Positions 17,487-26,920 of a stretch of DNA of 64,000 nucleotides are shown here, one piece after another. This DNA is from Rhodococcus sp. IEGM 1381 (GTDB lineage Bacteria > Actinomycetota > Actinomycetes > Mycobacteriales > Mycobacteriaceae), in assembly GCF_030056795.1 (NCBI RefSeq), contig NZ_JASHKQ010000011.1:1-64000 (forward strand), given 5' to 3'. A model generated the notes under the pieces. It saw only the letters and a program-made list of their open reading frames with translations, made no database searches and was not told the DNA's origin. The position numbers and the translations under genes were made by a program. The first letter of the stretch is position 1, and each line of letters starts with the position of its first letter.

Positions 17487-18260
17487 CTAAAGCACCTTGT
17501 TCAGGAAGTCCTGAGTACGTGGGTTCTGTGGGTTACCGAACAACTCGTCGGGGGTCCCCTCCTCGACGATGACGCCCTCGGCCATGAAGATCACTCGATC
17601 CGCGACTTCACGTGCGAAGCCCATCTCGTGGGTGACGACGACCATCGTCATGCCGCCCTTGGCGAGGTCGCGGAGCACCTGCAGTACTTCGCCGACCATC
17701 TCGGGGTCGAGTGCGCTGGTGGCCTCGTCGAAGAGCATGATCGACGGGCTCATGGCCAACGCTCGCGCGATGGCGACACGCTGCTTCTGCCCGCCCGAGA
17801 GGTTGGCCGGCTTGTAGTCGGCGCGCTCGGACAGGCCGACTTGTTCGAGCAACTTCCCGGCCGCTTCCTTGGCCTGCGACTTCGACATCTTCTTGGTCTC
17901 GACGGGCGCGAGCATGACGTTCTGCAGGGCGGTCATGTGCGGGAAGAGATTGAAGTGTTGGAACACCATCCCGATGTTCTGGCGCACCTTGTCCAGGTCG
18001 ACGTTCTTGGCCGTGAGGTCGGTGCCGTCGACGACGACCGATCCGGCAGTGATGTCTTCGAGCTTGTTGAGGCAGCGCAGGAACGTGCTCTTGCCCGAGC
18101 CCGAGGGGCCGATCACACACACCACTTCACCGTTGACGATCTCGGCGTCGATGCCCTTGAGAACCGTGTTGTCGCCGAACGCCTTCTGGAGGCCCTTGAT
18201 CGAGATCTTCGTTCCCGGACCGTTGTCGACCGGCAGGTCCTTGGTCAGTTCGGTGCTCAT
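17487..18260 (-). CDS. glnQ: Polar amino-acid ABC transporter ATP-binding protein (GlnQ-type)
   Basis: 257 aa. Walker [10 protein letters not shown] near residue 48, Q-loop [10 protein letters not shown] near residue 100, signature L-S-G-G-Q-K-Q-R near residue 152, and Walker [13 protein letters not shown] near residue 172. These match the GlnQ/HisP family. The start ATG at 18260 overlaps the permease stop (ATGA). It would energise the fused binding protein-permease encoded upstream; the exact amino acid is not visible, with glutamine or glutamate the usual choice. Confidence 0.9.
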   Translation of the reverse strand: MSTELTKDLPVDNGPGTKISIKGLQKAFGDNTVLKGIDAEIVNGEVVCVIGPSGSGKSTFLRCLNKLEDITAGSVVVDGTDLTAKNVDLDKVRQNIGMVFQHFNLFPHMTALQNVMLAPVETKKMSKSQAKEAAGKLLEQVGLSERADYKPANLSGGQKQRVAIARALAMSPSIMLFDEATSALDPEMVGEVLQVLRDLAKGGMTMVVVTHEMGFAREVADRVIFMAEGVIVEEGTPDELFGNPQNPRTQDFLNKVL

Positions 18261-19723
18261 TTGTTGATCCTCTTCTCGAGCCGGTTCGACAGCTTGGTGA
18301 GAGCCATGATGATGATGAAGTACAGGACGCCGACGATGAGCCACATGTTGAACGACTCGAAGTTGCGAGCGATGATCAGACGACCCGTCTGCGTCAGCTC
18401 GGCAAGGCCGATCACCGAGAGCAGCGAAGTGTCCTTGAGCGTGATGACGAACTGATTGATGTACGACGGGATCATCGTGCGAATTGCCTGTGGCATCACC
18501 ACTTTTCGCATCGACTTGAGGTAGCTGATGCCGAGGCTGCGCGAGGCCTCCATCTGTCCCTTGTCGACTGCGAGGATGCCGCCGCGGACGATCTCGGCCA
18601 TGTAGGCACCGGCGTTGAGCGAGAGCGTGATGATGCCGGCGGTGAACGCCGACATCTGGAAGTTCAGTGCCGCTGGCACACCGAAGTAGATGAAGAATGC
18701 CTGCACCAGAAGCGGTGTGCCACGGAAGATGTCGACGTAGGTGGTGCCGATTCCGCGGAGCACGATGTTGGTCGAGACGCGGAACAGGCCGAAGATTCCG
18801 CCGAGTATCAACGCGATGGCGATGGAAATGACGGTCAACACGATGGTCAGCCACAAACCCTTGAGCAGCAACTGCCAGCTGCTGGCGATCAGGCCGGGGA
18901 TGGACGTGTCTGCGGTGGAGGCGTCGGCATTGAGATAGGTGTCGAGGATCTGGTCGTACTGGCCGTTGGCGCGCAGGTTCTCCAACCCGGTATTGAACTG
19001 TTCGAGCAACTGCGCGTTGGTGCCCTTGGCGACGGCGAATCCGTAACTGGCACCGGCTTCTTTCTCGGTGACGGTCTTGAAGCCGTTGCCCTGGGTGATG
19101 CCGTAGGCGAGCACCGGGTAGTCCTCGAAGGCGGCCGCCGAGTTTCCGGTGCGCACTTCCTCGAACATGGTGGCGGAGTCGTCGAAACTGCGAATGGTGA
19201 AGCCGTACTGATCTGCGATCGACGCGGCGAAGGTCGCGCCCTCGGTGCCGTTCTTGACTGCGACGGACTTACCGCGCAGGTCCTCGTAGCCCGTGATCTC
19301 GTCGTTGGAATCCAGAATTGCCATCTGGACACCGGAATCGAAGTACGGCTCGGAGAAGTCGAAGGTGGCCTTGCGTTCGTCGGTGATCGACATGCCGGCG
19401 ATCATTCCGTTGAACTGGCCGCTGGTGACGCCCTGAAGCGCGGTATCGAACCCGACCTGCTCGACGGTGTAGTCGAAGCCTTGATCCACCGAGATCGCGG
19501 CCAGCAGGTCCATGTCGATTCCGACGAGTTTGCCGCTCTCGTCCTGGAATTCGAACGGTGCGAAAGTGGTGTCGGTCGCGATCGAGTAGTTCTGCGCGGG
19601 CGGGGCGGGTTGTGCGGATGCCAGGCCAGGACCGAGCAGCGATCCGAGCAGGGTCATCATCAGGGCGATCAGAACCGGAACGACGACCGGCCTGATCCGA
19701 TGCGGCTTCTTCATGAAGGCCAC
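18257..19723 (-). CDS. Fused amino-acid binding protein and ABC permease (GlnH-GlnP type)
   Basis: 488 aa. Residues 1-38 are a signal sequence. Residues about 42-265 are a type 3 periplasmic binding domain ([22 protein letters not shown]). About 275-488 is a HisM/GlnP permease with several helices and the [10 protein letters not shown] coupling loop. One polypeptide thus carries receptor and channel, a known variant in Gram-positive bacteria. ATG 19723 has a second ATG three codons later. It forms an operon with glnQ. Confidence 0.9.
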   Translation of the reverse strand: MAFMKKPHRIRPVVVPVLIALMMTLLGSLLGPGLASAQPAPPAQNYSIATDTTFAPFEFQDESGKLVGIDMDLLAAISVDQGFDYTVEQVGFDTALQGVTSGQFNGMIAGMSITDERKATFDFSEPYFDSGVQMAILDSNDEITGYEDLRGKSVAVKNGTEGATFAASIADQYGFTIRSFDDSATMFEEVRTGNSAAAFEDYPVLAYGITQGNGFKTVTEKEAGASYGFAVAKGTNAQLLEQFNTGLENLRANGQYDQILDTYLNADASTADTSIPGLIASSWQLLLKGLWLTIVLTVISIAIALILGGIFGLFRVSTNIVLRGIGTTYVDIFRGTPLLVQAFFIYFGVPAALNFQMSAFTAGIITLSLNAGAYMAEIVRGGILAVDKGQMEASRSLGISYLKSMRKVVMPQAIRTMIPSYINQFVITLKDTSLLSVIGLAELTQTGRLIIARNFESFNMWLIVGVLYFIIIMALTKLSNRLEKRINK

Positions 19724-19736
19724 TCTCTATCGACAG

Positions 19737-19757
19737 TAGGATTGAAGGCAAATCCTA
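19737..19757. promoter_or_regulatory. Inverted repeat upstream of the amino-acid transporter operon
   Basis: TAGGATT-N7-AATCCTA is a perfect 7-bp inverted repeat 14 bp upstream of the permease ATG. It is AT-rich against the local GC, as expected for a promoter or operator. The binding protein is unknown. Confidence 0.4.
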
Positions 19758-19806
19758 AGGCTTCGACCCTGTTCCCGACGTCGTTCTTCGGGTATAACCG
19801 TCGTTT

Positions 19807-20943
19807 CTAGAGCTTGCGGGCCGAGTCGATTCCGAGCGACATTCCGACCAGTCCACGTTCGCGGACTGCCAACTTCGCCGCTACCGCCTCCAAGGCTTGT
19901 GCCGCAGGCGATTCCGGGTTGCTCAATACGATCGGCATCCCGGCGTCACCGCCCTCGCGGACGGCGGTGTCCAGGGGAATCTGGCCCAGCAGAGGAACGC
20001 TGGCACCGACAGCTTTCGTCAGTCTGTCCGATACGTCCTGTCCACCACCGGATCCGAAGATGTCCATGCGGGTGCCGTCGGGCAGTTCGAGCCACGACAT
20101 GTTCTCCACAACGCCTGCGACGCGCTGGCGGGTCTGCAGAGCAATTGCTCCGGCTCGCTCGGCAACCTCGGCCGCGGCCTGCTGTGGAGTGGTGACCACG
20201 AGGATCTCGGCACTCGGAATGAGTTGTGCAACAGAGATTGCCACGTCGCCGGTGCCGGGGGGAAGGTCGAGCAGCAGCACGTCCAGGTCGCCCCAGAAGA
20301 CGTCGGCCAGGAATTGTTGTAATGCGCGGTGCAACATCGGTCCACGCCAGACGACCGGAGTGTTGCCCTGCGTGAACTGAGCGATCGAAATGAACTTCAC
20401 GCCGTGCGCCTGCGGCGGCATGATCATCTTCTCGACCTGCGTTGGCCGCGCGTCGTTTCCGAGCATGCGGGGCACGGAATGGCCGTAGATGTCGGCGTCG
20501 AGCACTCCGACCGACAGCCCACGAGCAGTCAGTGATGCCGCGAGATTGACCGTCACACTGGACTTGCCCACGCCGCCCTTGCCCGACGCCACCGCGTAGA
20601 CGCGGGTCAGGGACCCGGGTTGCGCGAACGGGATGATCGGCTCGGCGGAATCGCCGCGCAGAGACTTGCGTAGTTCGGTGCGCTGCTCGTCGTTCATGAC
20701 GTCGAGTTCGACTGTCACGGTGCCCACGCCTGCGACGTCGGCGACGGCGTTCTTGACGCGATCGGTGATCTCGGTCTTCATCGGGCAGCCGGAGGTGGTG
20801 AGGTAGATGCCGACACCGACGGAACCGTCGGCGGATACCTCGATGCTCTTGACCATCCCGAGGTCGGTGATGGGTTTGCGGATCTCCGGGTCGATGACCT
20901 TCGTCAGCGCGGTCCGAACGTCGGATTCGGTCAGTACAGCCAT
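19807..20943 (-). CDS. mrp: Mrp/ApbC-family iron-sulfur cluster carrier ATPase
   Basis: 378 aa. An N-terminal MIP18/DUF59 domain (D-P-E-I-R-K-P-I-T-D-L-G-M-V, about 1-90) precedes the P-loop G-K-G-G-V-G-K-S-S near residue 120 and the D-A-D-I-Y-G-H-S-V-P-R switch. Lacking here is the C-x-x-C pair that many Mrp proteins use to hold the cluster, a variation also known in actinobacteria. The role is likely Fe-S cluster transfer. Position equals Rv1229c. ATG start at 20943. Confidence 0.88.
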   Translation of the reverse strand: MAVLTESDVRTALTKVIDPEIRKPITDLGMVKSIEVSADGSVGVGIYLTTSGCPMKTEITDRVKNAVADVAGVGTVTVELDVMNDEQRTELRKSLRGDSAEPIIPFAQPGSLTRVYAVASGKGGVGKSSVTVNLAASLTARGLSVGVLDADIYGHSVPRMLGNDARPTQVEKMIMPPQAHGVKFISIAQFTQGNTPVVWRGPMLHRALQQFLADVFWGDLDVLLLDLPPGTGDVAISVAQLIPSAEILVVTTPQQAAAEVAERAGAIALQTRQRVAGVVENMSWLELPDGTRMDIFGSGGGQDVSDRLTKAVGASVPLLGQIPLDTAVREGGDAGMPIVLSNPESPAAQALEAVAAKLAVRERGLVGMSLGIDSARKL

Positions 20944-20996
20944 TGCCTCATGCTAGGCGGTGCGCCGACTCCCGATGAACAGCAGGGCAGCGCCGA

Positions 20997-21869
20997 TCAG
21001 TGAATGCGCGGAAGCTGGTCCGACGTCGGGACGATGCCGGTGGCGTATCCCGCCGACCATGCCAGCACGTTCGCCACATAGGCCATCGAATCGTTGTAGC
21101 GCAGGATCGCTCTGGTGGTCGATCCCAGGTCACGCATGTTGGTGCCGTCGTCGCACAGATACATGCCGGTGGCCAGGGCTGCGTCGTACAGATTCTGTGG
21201 GTCGGAGACTCCGTCGCCGTTGCCGTCGGCGTGATAGAGGTTCCACGTCGAGGGCAGGAACTGCATCGGTCCCACTGCGCGGTCGTACTGGGTGTCGCCG
21301 TCGAGTGCGCCGCCGTCGGTGTCACGGATCACCTGATTGCCGGCGAGGCTGCCGTTCAGAACCGGTCCGAGGATGGGCTCGTGCAGTTCGCCCGAGTCGT
21401 CGACCTTGCCGTTGTTGGCGTGGGTGGACTCGACGCGGCCGATGCCGGCAATGACGGTCCAGCTGATGCCGCAGCCGGGCTGCTGCTGGGCCAGGATCCG
21501 CTCGGCGTTCTTGTAGGCGGAGACGTTGACCACCGGAATCGCGATGGGGCTGAACGCCAGGTTGGTGGGGAGCTCCGGTGTGGGCGGGATCTCAGGGACC
21601 GGTGCGGGTGCAGGGACCGGTGCCGGTACCGGAAGCTCGGCCTGAGCCACCGGCTGGGCTTGCTGGTCCTGGGTGATGGGCTGCGGGGTCTCGACCACCG
21701 AGTTCGACTCCTGCGCAGCCGGCGAGGTTTTTGCGCTGACGAAAGGAATGTATTCCGTGGCTCCGGCGCTGGTGGCGGCGGTGACGAGTCCTGCGGGGAC
21801 GAGACCAGCCAGAGCAATCACCGAATTCCGTCGAACCTTGGAAGTCGATGCTTTTCTGTGACGACCCAC
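20997..21869 (-). CDS. Secreted lytic murein transglycosylase (Rv1230c-like)
   Basis: 290 aa. A basic start and hydrophobic stretch (V-I-A-L-A-G-L-V-P-A-G-L-V, about residues 17-32) form a signal or anchor. A Pro/Ala/Gln-rich linker (P-V-P-A-P-V-P-A-P-A-P-V-P) follows. The catalytic SLT-type domain has I-G-R-V-E-S-T-H with the likely catalytic Glu near residue 148 and A-V-G-P-M-Q-F-L-P-S-T-W near residue 212. It would cleave glycan strands of peptidoglycan. GTG at 21869 follows AGGAGG by 10 nt. Confidence 0.88.
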   Translation of the reverse strand: MGRHRKASTSKVRRNSVIALAGLVPAGLVTAATSAGATEYIPFVSAKTSPAAQESNSVVETPQPITQDQQAQPVAQAELPVPAPVPAPAPVPEIPPTPELPTNLAFSPIAIPVVNVSAYKNAERILAQQQPGCGISWTVIAGIGRVESTHANNGKVDDSGELHEPILGPVLNGSLAGNQVIRDTDGGALDGDTQYDRAVGPMQFLPSTWNLYHADGNGDGVSDPQNLYDAALATGMYLCDDGTNMRDLGSTTRAILRYNDSMAYVANVLAWSAGYATGIVPTSDQLPRIH

Positions 21870-21890
21870 GCGTGCTGTACCTCCTGATTT

Positions 21891-21909
21891 CCCCGGACGA
21901 CGTCCGGGG
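21891..21909 (-). promoter_or_regulatory. Stable hairpin next to the transglycosylase ribosome binding site
   Basis: CCCCGGAC-N3-GTCCGGGG is a perfect 8-bp stem ending 5 bp before the AGGAGG of the transglycosylase gene. It may shape leader structure or translation. I do not see a full known riboswitch around it. Confidence 0.4.
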
Positions 21910-21991
21910 CCCGACCGACTGAACGGGATCGAGGGTACCTGATTCGAGACTGTTCTGTTATCGGCCTGTTATCAGCGGCGATGCCGTGCGG

Positions 21992-22561
21992 TCAGGAGGG
22001 CGGATCGTCATCGGACGCGTCCGGAACACCCACGTCGTCCTGCACCCGCGAGGCTGCCTTCTTGCGTGACTTCTTCGGCGATGTGACCGGCTGACCCGTT
22101 GCCTGCTCGAGCAGCGCCTTGATCTCGTCGAGTTCGCGGCGCAGGTAGTCGCGGGTGGCGACCTCACCGACGGCGATACGCAGCGCAGCGAGTTCACGGG
22201 CCAGGAATTCGGTGTCGGCTTTGGTCTGTTGGGCGCGGGAGCGATCCTCCTCGAGGGACACGCGATCGCGGTCGTCCTGCCGATTCTGGGCCAGCAGAAT
22301 AAGCGGCGCGGCGTACGCAGCCTGAGTAGAGAAGGCGAGGTTGAGCAGAATGAACGGATACGGATCCCACTGCAGATTGACCGCAACGACATTGAGGAAG
22401 ATCCAGACGATGACGATGCCGGTCTGAATAGCCAGATAGCGCCCGGTGCCGAGGAATCGGGCAGCTTTCTCGCCCGACTTGCCGAGATCGAAGTCGAGAT
22501 TGACGTTGAACATCCGCGATCCGCGCGGCGTGTCCATTCTCTGGCGTGCTGTTTCTTTCAC
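21992..22561 (-). CDS. DUF1003 membrane protein (Rv1231c-like)
   Basis: 189 aa. The DUF1003 signature is visible: G-T-x-R-Y-L-A-I-Q-T-G-I-V-I-V-W-I-F-L-N and W-D-P-Y-P-F-I-L-L-N-L-A-F-S-T-Q-A-A-Y-A-A-P-L-I-L-L-A-Q-N-R-Q. Two transmembrane helices are predicted near residues 45-65 and 75-100. A coiled coil follows, and then a Lys/Arg-rich tail. Function is unknown. Its GTG overlaps the MgtE-like stop by 4 bp, so the two membrane-linked proteins are made together. Confidence 0.88.
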   Translation of the reverse strand: MKETARQRMDTPRGSRMFNVNLDFDLGKSGEKAARFLGTGRYLAIQTGIVIVWIFLNVVAVNLQWDPYPFILLNLAFSTQAAYAAPLILLAQNRQDDRDRVSLEEDRSRAQQTKADTEFLARELAALRIAVGEVATRDYLRRELDEIKALLEQATGQPVTSPKKSRKKAASRVQDDVGVPDASDDDPPS

Positions 22562-23832
22562 TGTCCGGCCACTTCCTGATCTCGCCAGTCCTCGGGTAGC
22601 AGGTGATCGAGGACGTCGTCCACGGTCACGGCCCCGACGAGGTGGTCCTCGTCGTCGACCACCGGGCCGCAGACGAGGTTGTACGTCGCGAAGTATCGCG
22701 TCACGGCGGTGAGGCTGTCGTCGGGTGACAACCGCGGAAGAGCGCTGTCCACCACTCCGCCGACCAGGCTCGCCGGGGGTTCTCGCAGTAGCTGCTGCAA
22801 ATGGACGCAGCCGAGGTAAGGCCCGGTCGGCGTCGCGGTCGGGGGCCGCACGACGAACACCAAGGACGCCAGCGCAGGCGTCAGGTCGGGGTTGCGCACC
22901 CGGGCAAGAGCCTCGGCCACCGTCGTCGACGCGGTGAGAACGACGGGTTCGGGGGTCATCAGACCGCCTGCGGTGTCGGGGGAGTGCTCGAGCAGGCGAC
23001 GGACAGGCGCGGAGTCCTCCGGATCCATCAGGCGCAGAAGCGATTCCGCTTCGGTCTCGGGCAGCTCGCCGAGGAGGTCGGCGGCGTCGTCGGGGTCCAT
23101 TGCCTCGAGCACGTCGGCACCACGGTCCACACCGAGGTAGTGCATCAACTCCACCTGATCGTCGTCGGGCAGCTCCTGAACGACGTCCGCGAGCCGCTCG
23201 TCGTCGAGAGCTCGCGCCACCTCCATGCGGCGCTTGACGGGCAGCTCGCGCATCGCGTTCGCCACATCGGCCGCGCGAAGATCCTCGAACTGCATGAGCA
23301 GCTGCGCCACACCCTGATCGGGCATCGACAGCTCGTTCTGCGTGAGCCCCTGCACGTGCTGCCAGTCCACGACGTGGATCGCACCGCGGCGCGCGAGGCG
23401 CTGACGCTGCTTACGTACAGCCACCCGCGCGACCACCCAGTCCCGCGTTCGGGTGAGCTCGATACCGAGGTCGACGACGATCGAGTCGGCGTCGTGCAGC
23501 TCGTCGAGCTCCGGGTCGTCGACGCGCACCTTGGAGTCGAGGATCTGCGCGAACACCAGGATCTCGTTGGCGCGCTGGGTGAATCGGCGCAGACTGACGT
23601 TACCGGTCGTGAGTTGAACGGAGTTGGGCTCGATGCTGGTCACGCGGAGCATCGGCACGAAAATTCTTCGGCGAGTTGCCAATTCGACCACCAGGCCGAG
23701 GACTCTCGGTTGCGCTCTGCCGACGCGCATCGAGATGACCACGTCGCGAACCCGTCCGATCGATTCGCCGTCGGGTCCCAGGACGCCCAGGCCTGCGAGC
23801 CTGGCCGCGAATACCTTGCTCAGTGCTGCCAT
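22558..23832 (-). CDS. MgtE-N/CBS domain protein without channel (Rv1232c-like)
   Basis: 424 aa. A PRC-barrel-like N-terminus (about 1-110, L-G-P-D-G-E-S-I-G-R-V-R-D-V) precedes MgtE intracellular-domain helices (about 150-270, repeated E-L-P-x-D-D and M-D-P-D-D-A-A-D-L-L-G-E-L). Two CBS motifs follow (about 285-410). The transmembrane channel of true MgtE is missing, so this is a soluble sensor-like protein that may bind Mg or adenine nucleotides. It is translationally coupled to the DUF1003 gene. Confidence 0.85.
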   Translation of the reverse strand: MAALSKVFAARLAGLGVLGPDGESIGRVRDVVISMRVGRAQPRVLGLVVELATRRRIFVPMLRVTSIEPNSVQLTTGNVSLRRFTQRANEILVFAQILDSKVRVDDPELDELHDADSIVVDLGIELTRTRDWVVARVAVRKQRQRLARRGAIHVVDWQHVQGLTQNELSMPDQGVAQLLMQFEDLRAADVANAMRELPVKRRMEVARALDDERLADVVQELPDDDQVELMHYLGVDRGADVLEAMDPDDAADLLGELPETEAESLLRLMDPEDSAPVRRLLEHSPDTAGGLMTPEPVVLTASTTVAEALARVRNPDLTPALASLVFVVRPPTATPTGPYLGCVHLQQLLREPPASLVGGVVDSALPRLSPDDSLTAVTRYFATYNLVCGPVVDDEDHLVGAVTVDDVLDHLLPEDWRDQEVAGQ

Positions 23833-23891
23833 GATGGCAAGGTTAGAGGCAGGACAATACAGAGTATGAATCAGACAGGGGTTGTGCTGCG

Positions 23892-24848
23892 GTGAATGCG
23901 TCGGGCCTACGGCGATCGGTACTGGCCGTTCCGGGTAGTTCGGACAAGATGATCGCCAAGGCCAAGGGCCTACCTGCCGATGCGGTCTTCCTCGATCTCG
24001 AAGATGCCGTCGCCCCTATCGCGAAGGTCGAGGCTCGGGTTCGCATCGTCGATGCTCTGAACTCCGATGGCTGGGGCGATCAGATCAAGGTGGTGCGCGT
24101 CAACGACTGGACGACGCAGTGGACGTACGGCGATGTCATCGACGTCGTCTCGGGTGCAGGCCGCAATCTCGACGCCATCCTGTTGCCGAAGGTCGAGTGC
24201 GCCGCGCACGTACAGGCGTTGGATCTTCTGCTCACTCAGCTCGAGAAGGAGCACGGTCTCGACGTCGGTGCGATCGGGATCGAGCCGCAGATCGAGAGCG
24301 CTCGCAGCCTGCGCAACATCGACGAGATCGCGACCGCGAGTCCCCGGGTGCAGACGTTGGTGTTCGGGCCCGCGGACCTGATGGCCAGCGTGAACATGCG
24401 CACCCTCGTCGTCGGCGAACAGCCGGTGGGATACGACACCGGCGACGCCTATCACCACATTCTGATGACCATTCTGCTCGCCGCACGGACGCACGGACTG
24501 CAGGCGATCGACGGCCCGTACCTGCAGATTCGTGACCTCGACGCCTTTCGTCGGGCGGCCGGCCGCACGGCCGGCCTCGGTTTCGACGGTAAGTGGGTAC
24601 TGCATCCGACGCAGATCGAGGCCGCCAACGAGATCTTCGCGCCGCGCCAATCCGACTACGACAAGGCCGAGATGATTCTCGACGCCTACGAATTCCATAC
24701 CTCTGCTGCGGGCGGCGCTCGCGGTGCGGTGATGCTGGGCGACGAGATGATCGACGAGGCGAGCCGCAAGATGGCGTTGGTCGTCTCGGCGAAGGGGCGC
24801 GCGGCCGGCCTGACGCGCACGACTACGTTCGAGCCGCCCACCTCCTGA
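23892..24848 (+). CDS. HpcH/HpaI aldolase / CitE-like lyase
   Basis: 318 aa TIM-barrel. R-R-S-V-L-A-V-P-G-S-S-D-K-M near residue 8 and D-A-V-F-L-D-L-E-D-A-V near residue 30 are the CitE/Mcl substrate and metal motifs. I-G-I-E-P-Q-I-E-S-A near residue 118 and L-V-F-G-P-A-D-L near residue 155 follow. Family members cleave citramalyl-CoA, malyl-CoA or related thioesters; which one applies here is not visible. GTG start at 23892, divergent from the MgtE-like gene. Confidence 0.85.
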   Translation: MNASGLRRSVLAVPGSSDKMIAKAKGLPADAVFLDLEDAVAPIAKVEARVRIVDALNSDGWGDQIKVVRVNDWTTQWTYGDVIDVVSGAGRNLDAILLPKVECAAHVQALDLLLTQLEKEHGLDVGAIGIEPQIESARSLRNIDEIATASPRVQTLVFGPADLMASVNMRTLVVGEQPVGYDTGDAYHHILMTILLAARTHGLQAIDGPYLQIRDLDAFRRAAGRTAGLGFDGKWVLHPTQIEAANEIFAPRQSDYDKAEMILDAYEFHTSAAGGARGAVMLGDEMIDEASRKMALVVSAKGRAAGLTRTTTFEPPTS

Positions 24849-24913
24849 TCCATGCCGTGTTCGCGGACAGAACAATGGGTGTGACGGTGTCCATTTCGGG
24901 GCACAATGGAGCC

Positions 24914-25402
24914 ATGACCAATCCCCTCTCTCAGTCCGGTCGCCCAGGGCAGGGACTACCGACGCCGCCCTCCGGTTGGCCCATCGGTTCGTACCCCACC
25001 TATGCCGAGGCGCAGCGCGCCGTCGACTATCTCTCCGATGAAGAGTTCTCGGTGCAGGACGTCACGATCGTCGGCGTCGACCTGATGCAGGTCGAACGCG
25101 TTCTCGGCCGCCTCACGTGGCCCAAAGTCATTGGTGGAGGCATCGTTTCGGGTGCGTGGCTGGGAGTGTTCCTCGGCCTGGTGCTCGGCATCTTCAGCGA
25201 GAACATCTTCGGAGCCCTGCTCATCGGCGTCGGCGGCGGCATCATCTTCGGTTTGATCTCGGCGTCCATTCCGTACGCGGCCACCAAGGGACAGCGAGAT
25301 TTCGCGTCGAGCATGCAGTTGGTCGCGGGTCGATACGACGTCCTCTGCGAGCCTCGTACGGCCGAGAAAGCACGCGAACTGCTCGCCAAACTGTCGATCT
25401 GA
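24914..25402 (+). CDS. Stress-type two-helix membrane protein (Rv1234-like)
   Basis: 162 aa from ATG 24914. A proline-rich start leads to P-I-G-S-Y-P-T-Y-A-E-A-Q-R-A-V-D-Y-L near residues 22-39, an N-terminal fold shared with general stress protein 17M. Two glycine-rich hydrophobic helices near residues 75-120 follow (G-V-F-L-G-L-V-L-G-I-F, L-L-I-G-V-G-G-G-I-I-F-G-L-I). It is immediately upstream of the lpqY operon, as Rv1234 is before lpqY. Function is unknown. Confidence 0.8.
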   Translation: MTNPLSQSGRPGQGLPTPPSGWPIGSYPTYAEAQRAVDYLSDEEFSVQDVTIVGVDLMQVERVLGRLTWPKVIGGGIVSGAWLGVFLGLVLGIFSENIFGALLIGVGGGIIFGLISASIPYAATKGQRDFASSMQLVAGRYDVLCEPRTAEKARELLAKLSI

Positions 25403-25407
25403 TCACA

Positions 25408-25424
25408 CCTGGTGGACGACCAGG
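25408..25424 (+). terminator. Short hairpin after the Rv1234-like gene
   Basis: CCTGGT-N5-ACCAGG, 6-bp stem, begins 5 bp after the stop. It has no U tract, so it is only a weak terminator candidate. Confidence 0.35.
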
Positions 25425-25505
25425 CAACCGACAGGTAACGGAATAGCCCCAAATCGCCCTCGATGCCAGTGAGTTCGGTTACGTTTCTTTCGTGCACGGC
25501 AGTCC

Positions 25506-25516
25506 CACACAGTGTG
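25506..25516. promoter_or_regulatory. Small palindrome upstream of lpqY
   Basis: CACAC-A-GTGTG lies 33 bp before the lpqY GTG, in the probable promoter of the trehalose importer operon. A regulator site is possible but not proven. Confidence 0.25.
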
Positions 25517-25549
25517 CTGCGCGAGTAATTGAACGTACGGAGGCGGATA

Positions 25550-26920
25550 GTGCCGAGACATCGTGGTCGTAGGCGTGGAAGAACGACAAGAATAGGGGTG
25601 TTGGCAGCAGCGGCTCTGGTCACGAGTCCGTTGCTCGCAGCGTGTGGTTAGTCCGACAGTTCGGTTCCGGTTCTGAGTTTCTACACCGCCGCAGACGGCG
25701 CAGAGCAGTACGCCGCTGCGGCACAGGTGTGTTCGGATGCTTCGAACGGTCGATACCGGGTGGAGCAGCGGACTCTTCCCAAGAGTGCGAACGACCAGCG
25801 TCTCCAGCTCGCGCGACGCCTCGCCGGAAACGACAAGACGCTGGATCTGATGACGCTCGACGTGGTGTGGACGGCCGAATTCGCCGAAGCCGGATGGGCA
25901 TTGCCCGTCCCCGAGGACCTGTCCGCGAAGCTGCGTGACGGCTCCACGCTCGAAGGTCCGCTGGCCACCGCGGAATGGCAGGACCAGCTGTACGCCGTTC
26001 CGCTCAACTCCAACACCCAGTTGCTCTGGTACCGGCCGGACGAGGTGCCCGACGGCACCCCGCCACAGACGTGGGACGAGTTGATCGACGAGGCCGAAGC
26101 CAACGCGGCCGCGGGTAAGCCCGCCCAGATCGGCGTCCAGGCCAAGCAGTACGAGGGCTTCATGGTCTGGTTCAACTCGCTGCTCGAGAGCGCGGGTGGT
26201 TCGGTCGTCGCAGAAGACGGAACGACGGTGACGCTCAACGACACTCCTGAGCACCGTGCCGCCACCGAGAAGGCTCTCGAGATCATCAAGCGGGTGGCCA
26301 CAGCCGACGGCCACGATCCGTCGGTCTCTCAGAGCGACGAGGCCACGGCCCGTCTCGGCATGGAATCGGGACGGATGGCCTTCCAGGTCAACTACCCGTT
26401 CGTGCTGCCCGGCCTGAAGGAGAACGCCATCGCCGGCGCTGTCTCGTTCCTGAACCTGGCCGGTGTGCCTGCCGATCAGCAGGACGCGAAGATCGCCGAG
26501 GTCTTCCGTAGCGCCCCGTACCCGGAGGTGAATCCGGGCGAGCCCGCCAAGGTCACCATCGGTGGGTTCAACATCGGCGTCGCCAAGACAACCCAGCATC
26601 AGGATCTCGCGTGGGAGGCCGTCGAGTGCCTCACCAACGAAGAGAACCAGCGCAACAACGCCGTCAACGGCGGTGTACCGCCGGTGCTGAAGTCGTTGTA
26701 CTCCGATCCTGAGTTCCAATCCGTCTATCCCGCATGGGAAGGGGTGCTCGGTTCCATCGAGTCGGCCGCGGTCCGACCCGTTTCGCCTGCCTACCAGAGC
26801 ATTTCGATCCTGCTGACCGATGCGCTCAACCCGCCGCAGAACATCGATCCGGTAGCCGACGTGGACAAGCTCGCAGATCTGGTCACCAAGGCCGTCAATT
26901 CCGAAGGGTTGATTCCATGA
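25550..26920 (+). pseudogene. lpqY: Trehalose-binding lipoprotein LpqY with an in-frame TAG after the lipobox
   Basis: The frame opens at GTG 25550 behind a GGAGG-type ribosome binding site. It runs through a basic start and hydrophobic helix to the lipobox L-L-A-A-C-G, then meets TAG at 25649-25651. The same frame continues without shift for 422 more codons with LpqY hallmarks: V-L-S-F-Y-T-A-A-D-G-A, N-D-Q-R-L-Q-L-A-R-R-L-A, T-L-D-V-V-W-T-A-E-F-A-E-A-G-W-A-L and K-V-T-I-G-G-F-N. Without the stop it would be a 456-codon lipoprotein that delivers trehalose to SugABC. Either the gene is dead, the stop is read through, or one base is wrong. Restart at GTG 25727 would give a protein lacking the export signal. 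Confidence 0.85.

Noticed and set aside
21870-21957. c-di-AMP riboswitch before the transglycosylase gene
   Set aside because: Such riboswitches can precede cell-wall hydrolases, but only one simple hairpin is visible and the expected multi-helix core is not recognised.
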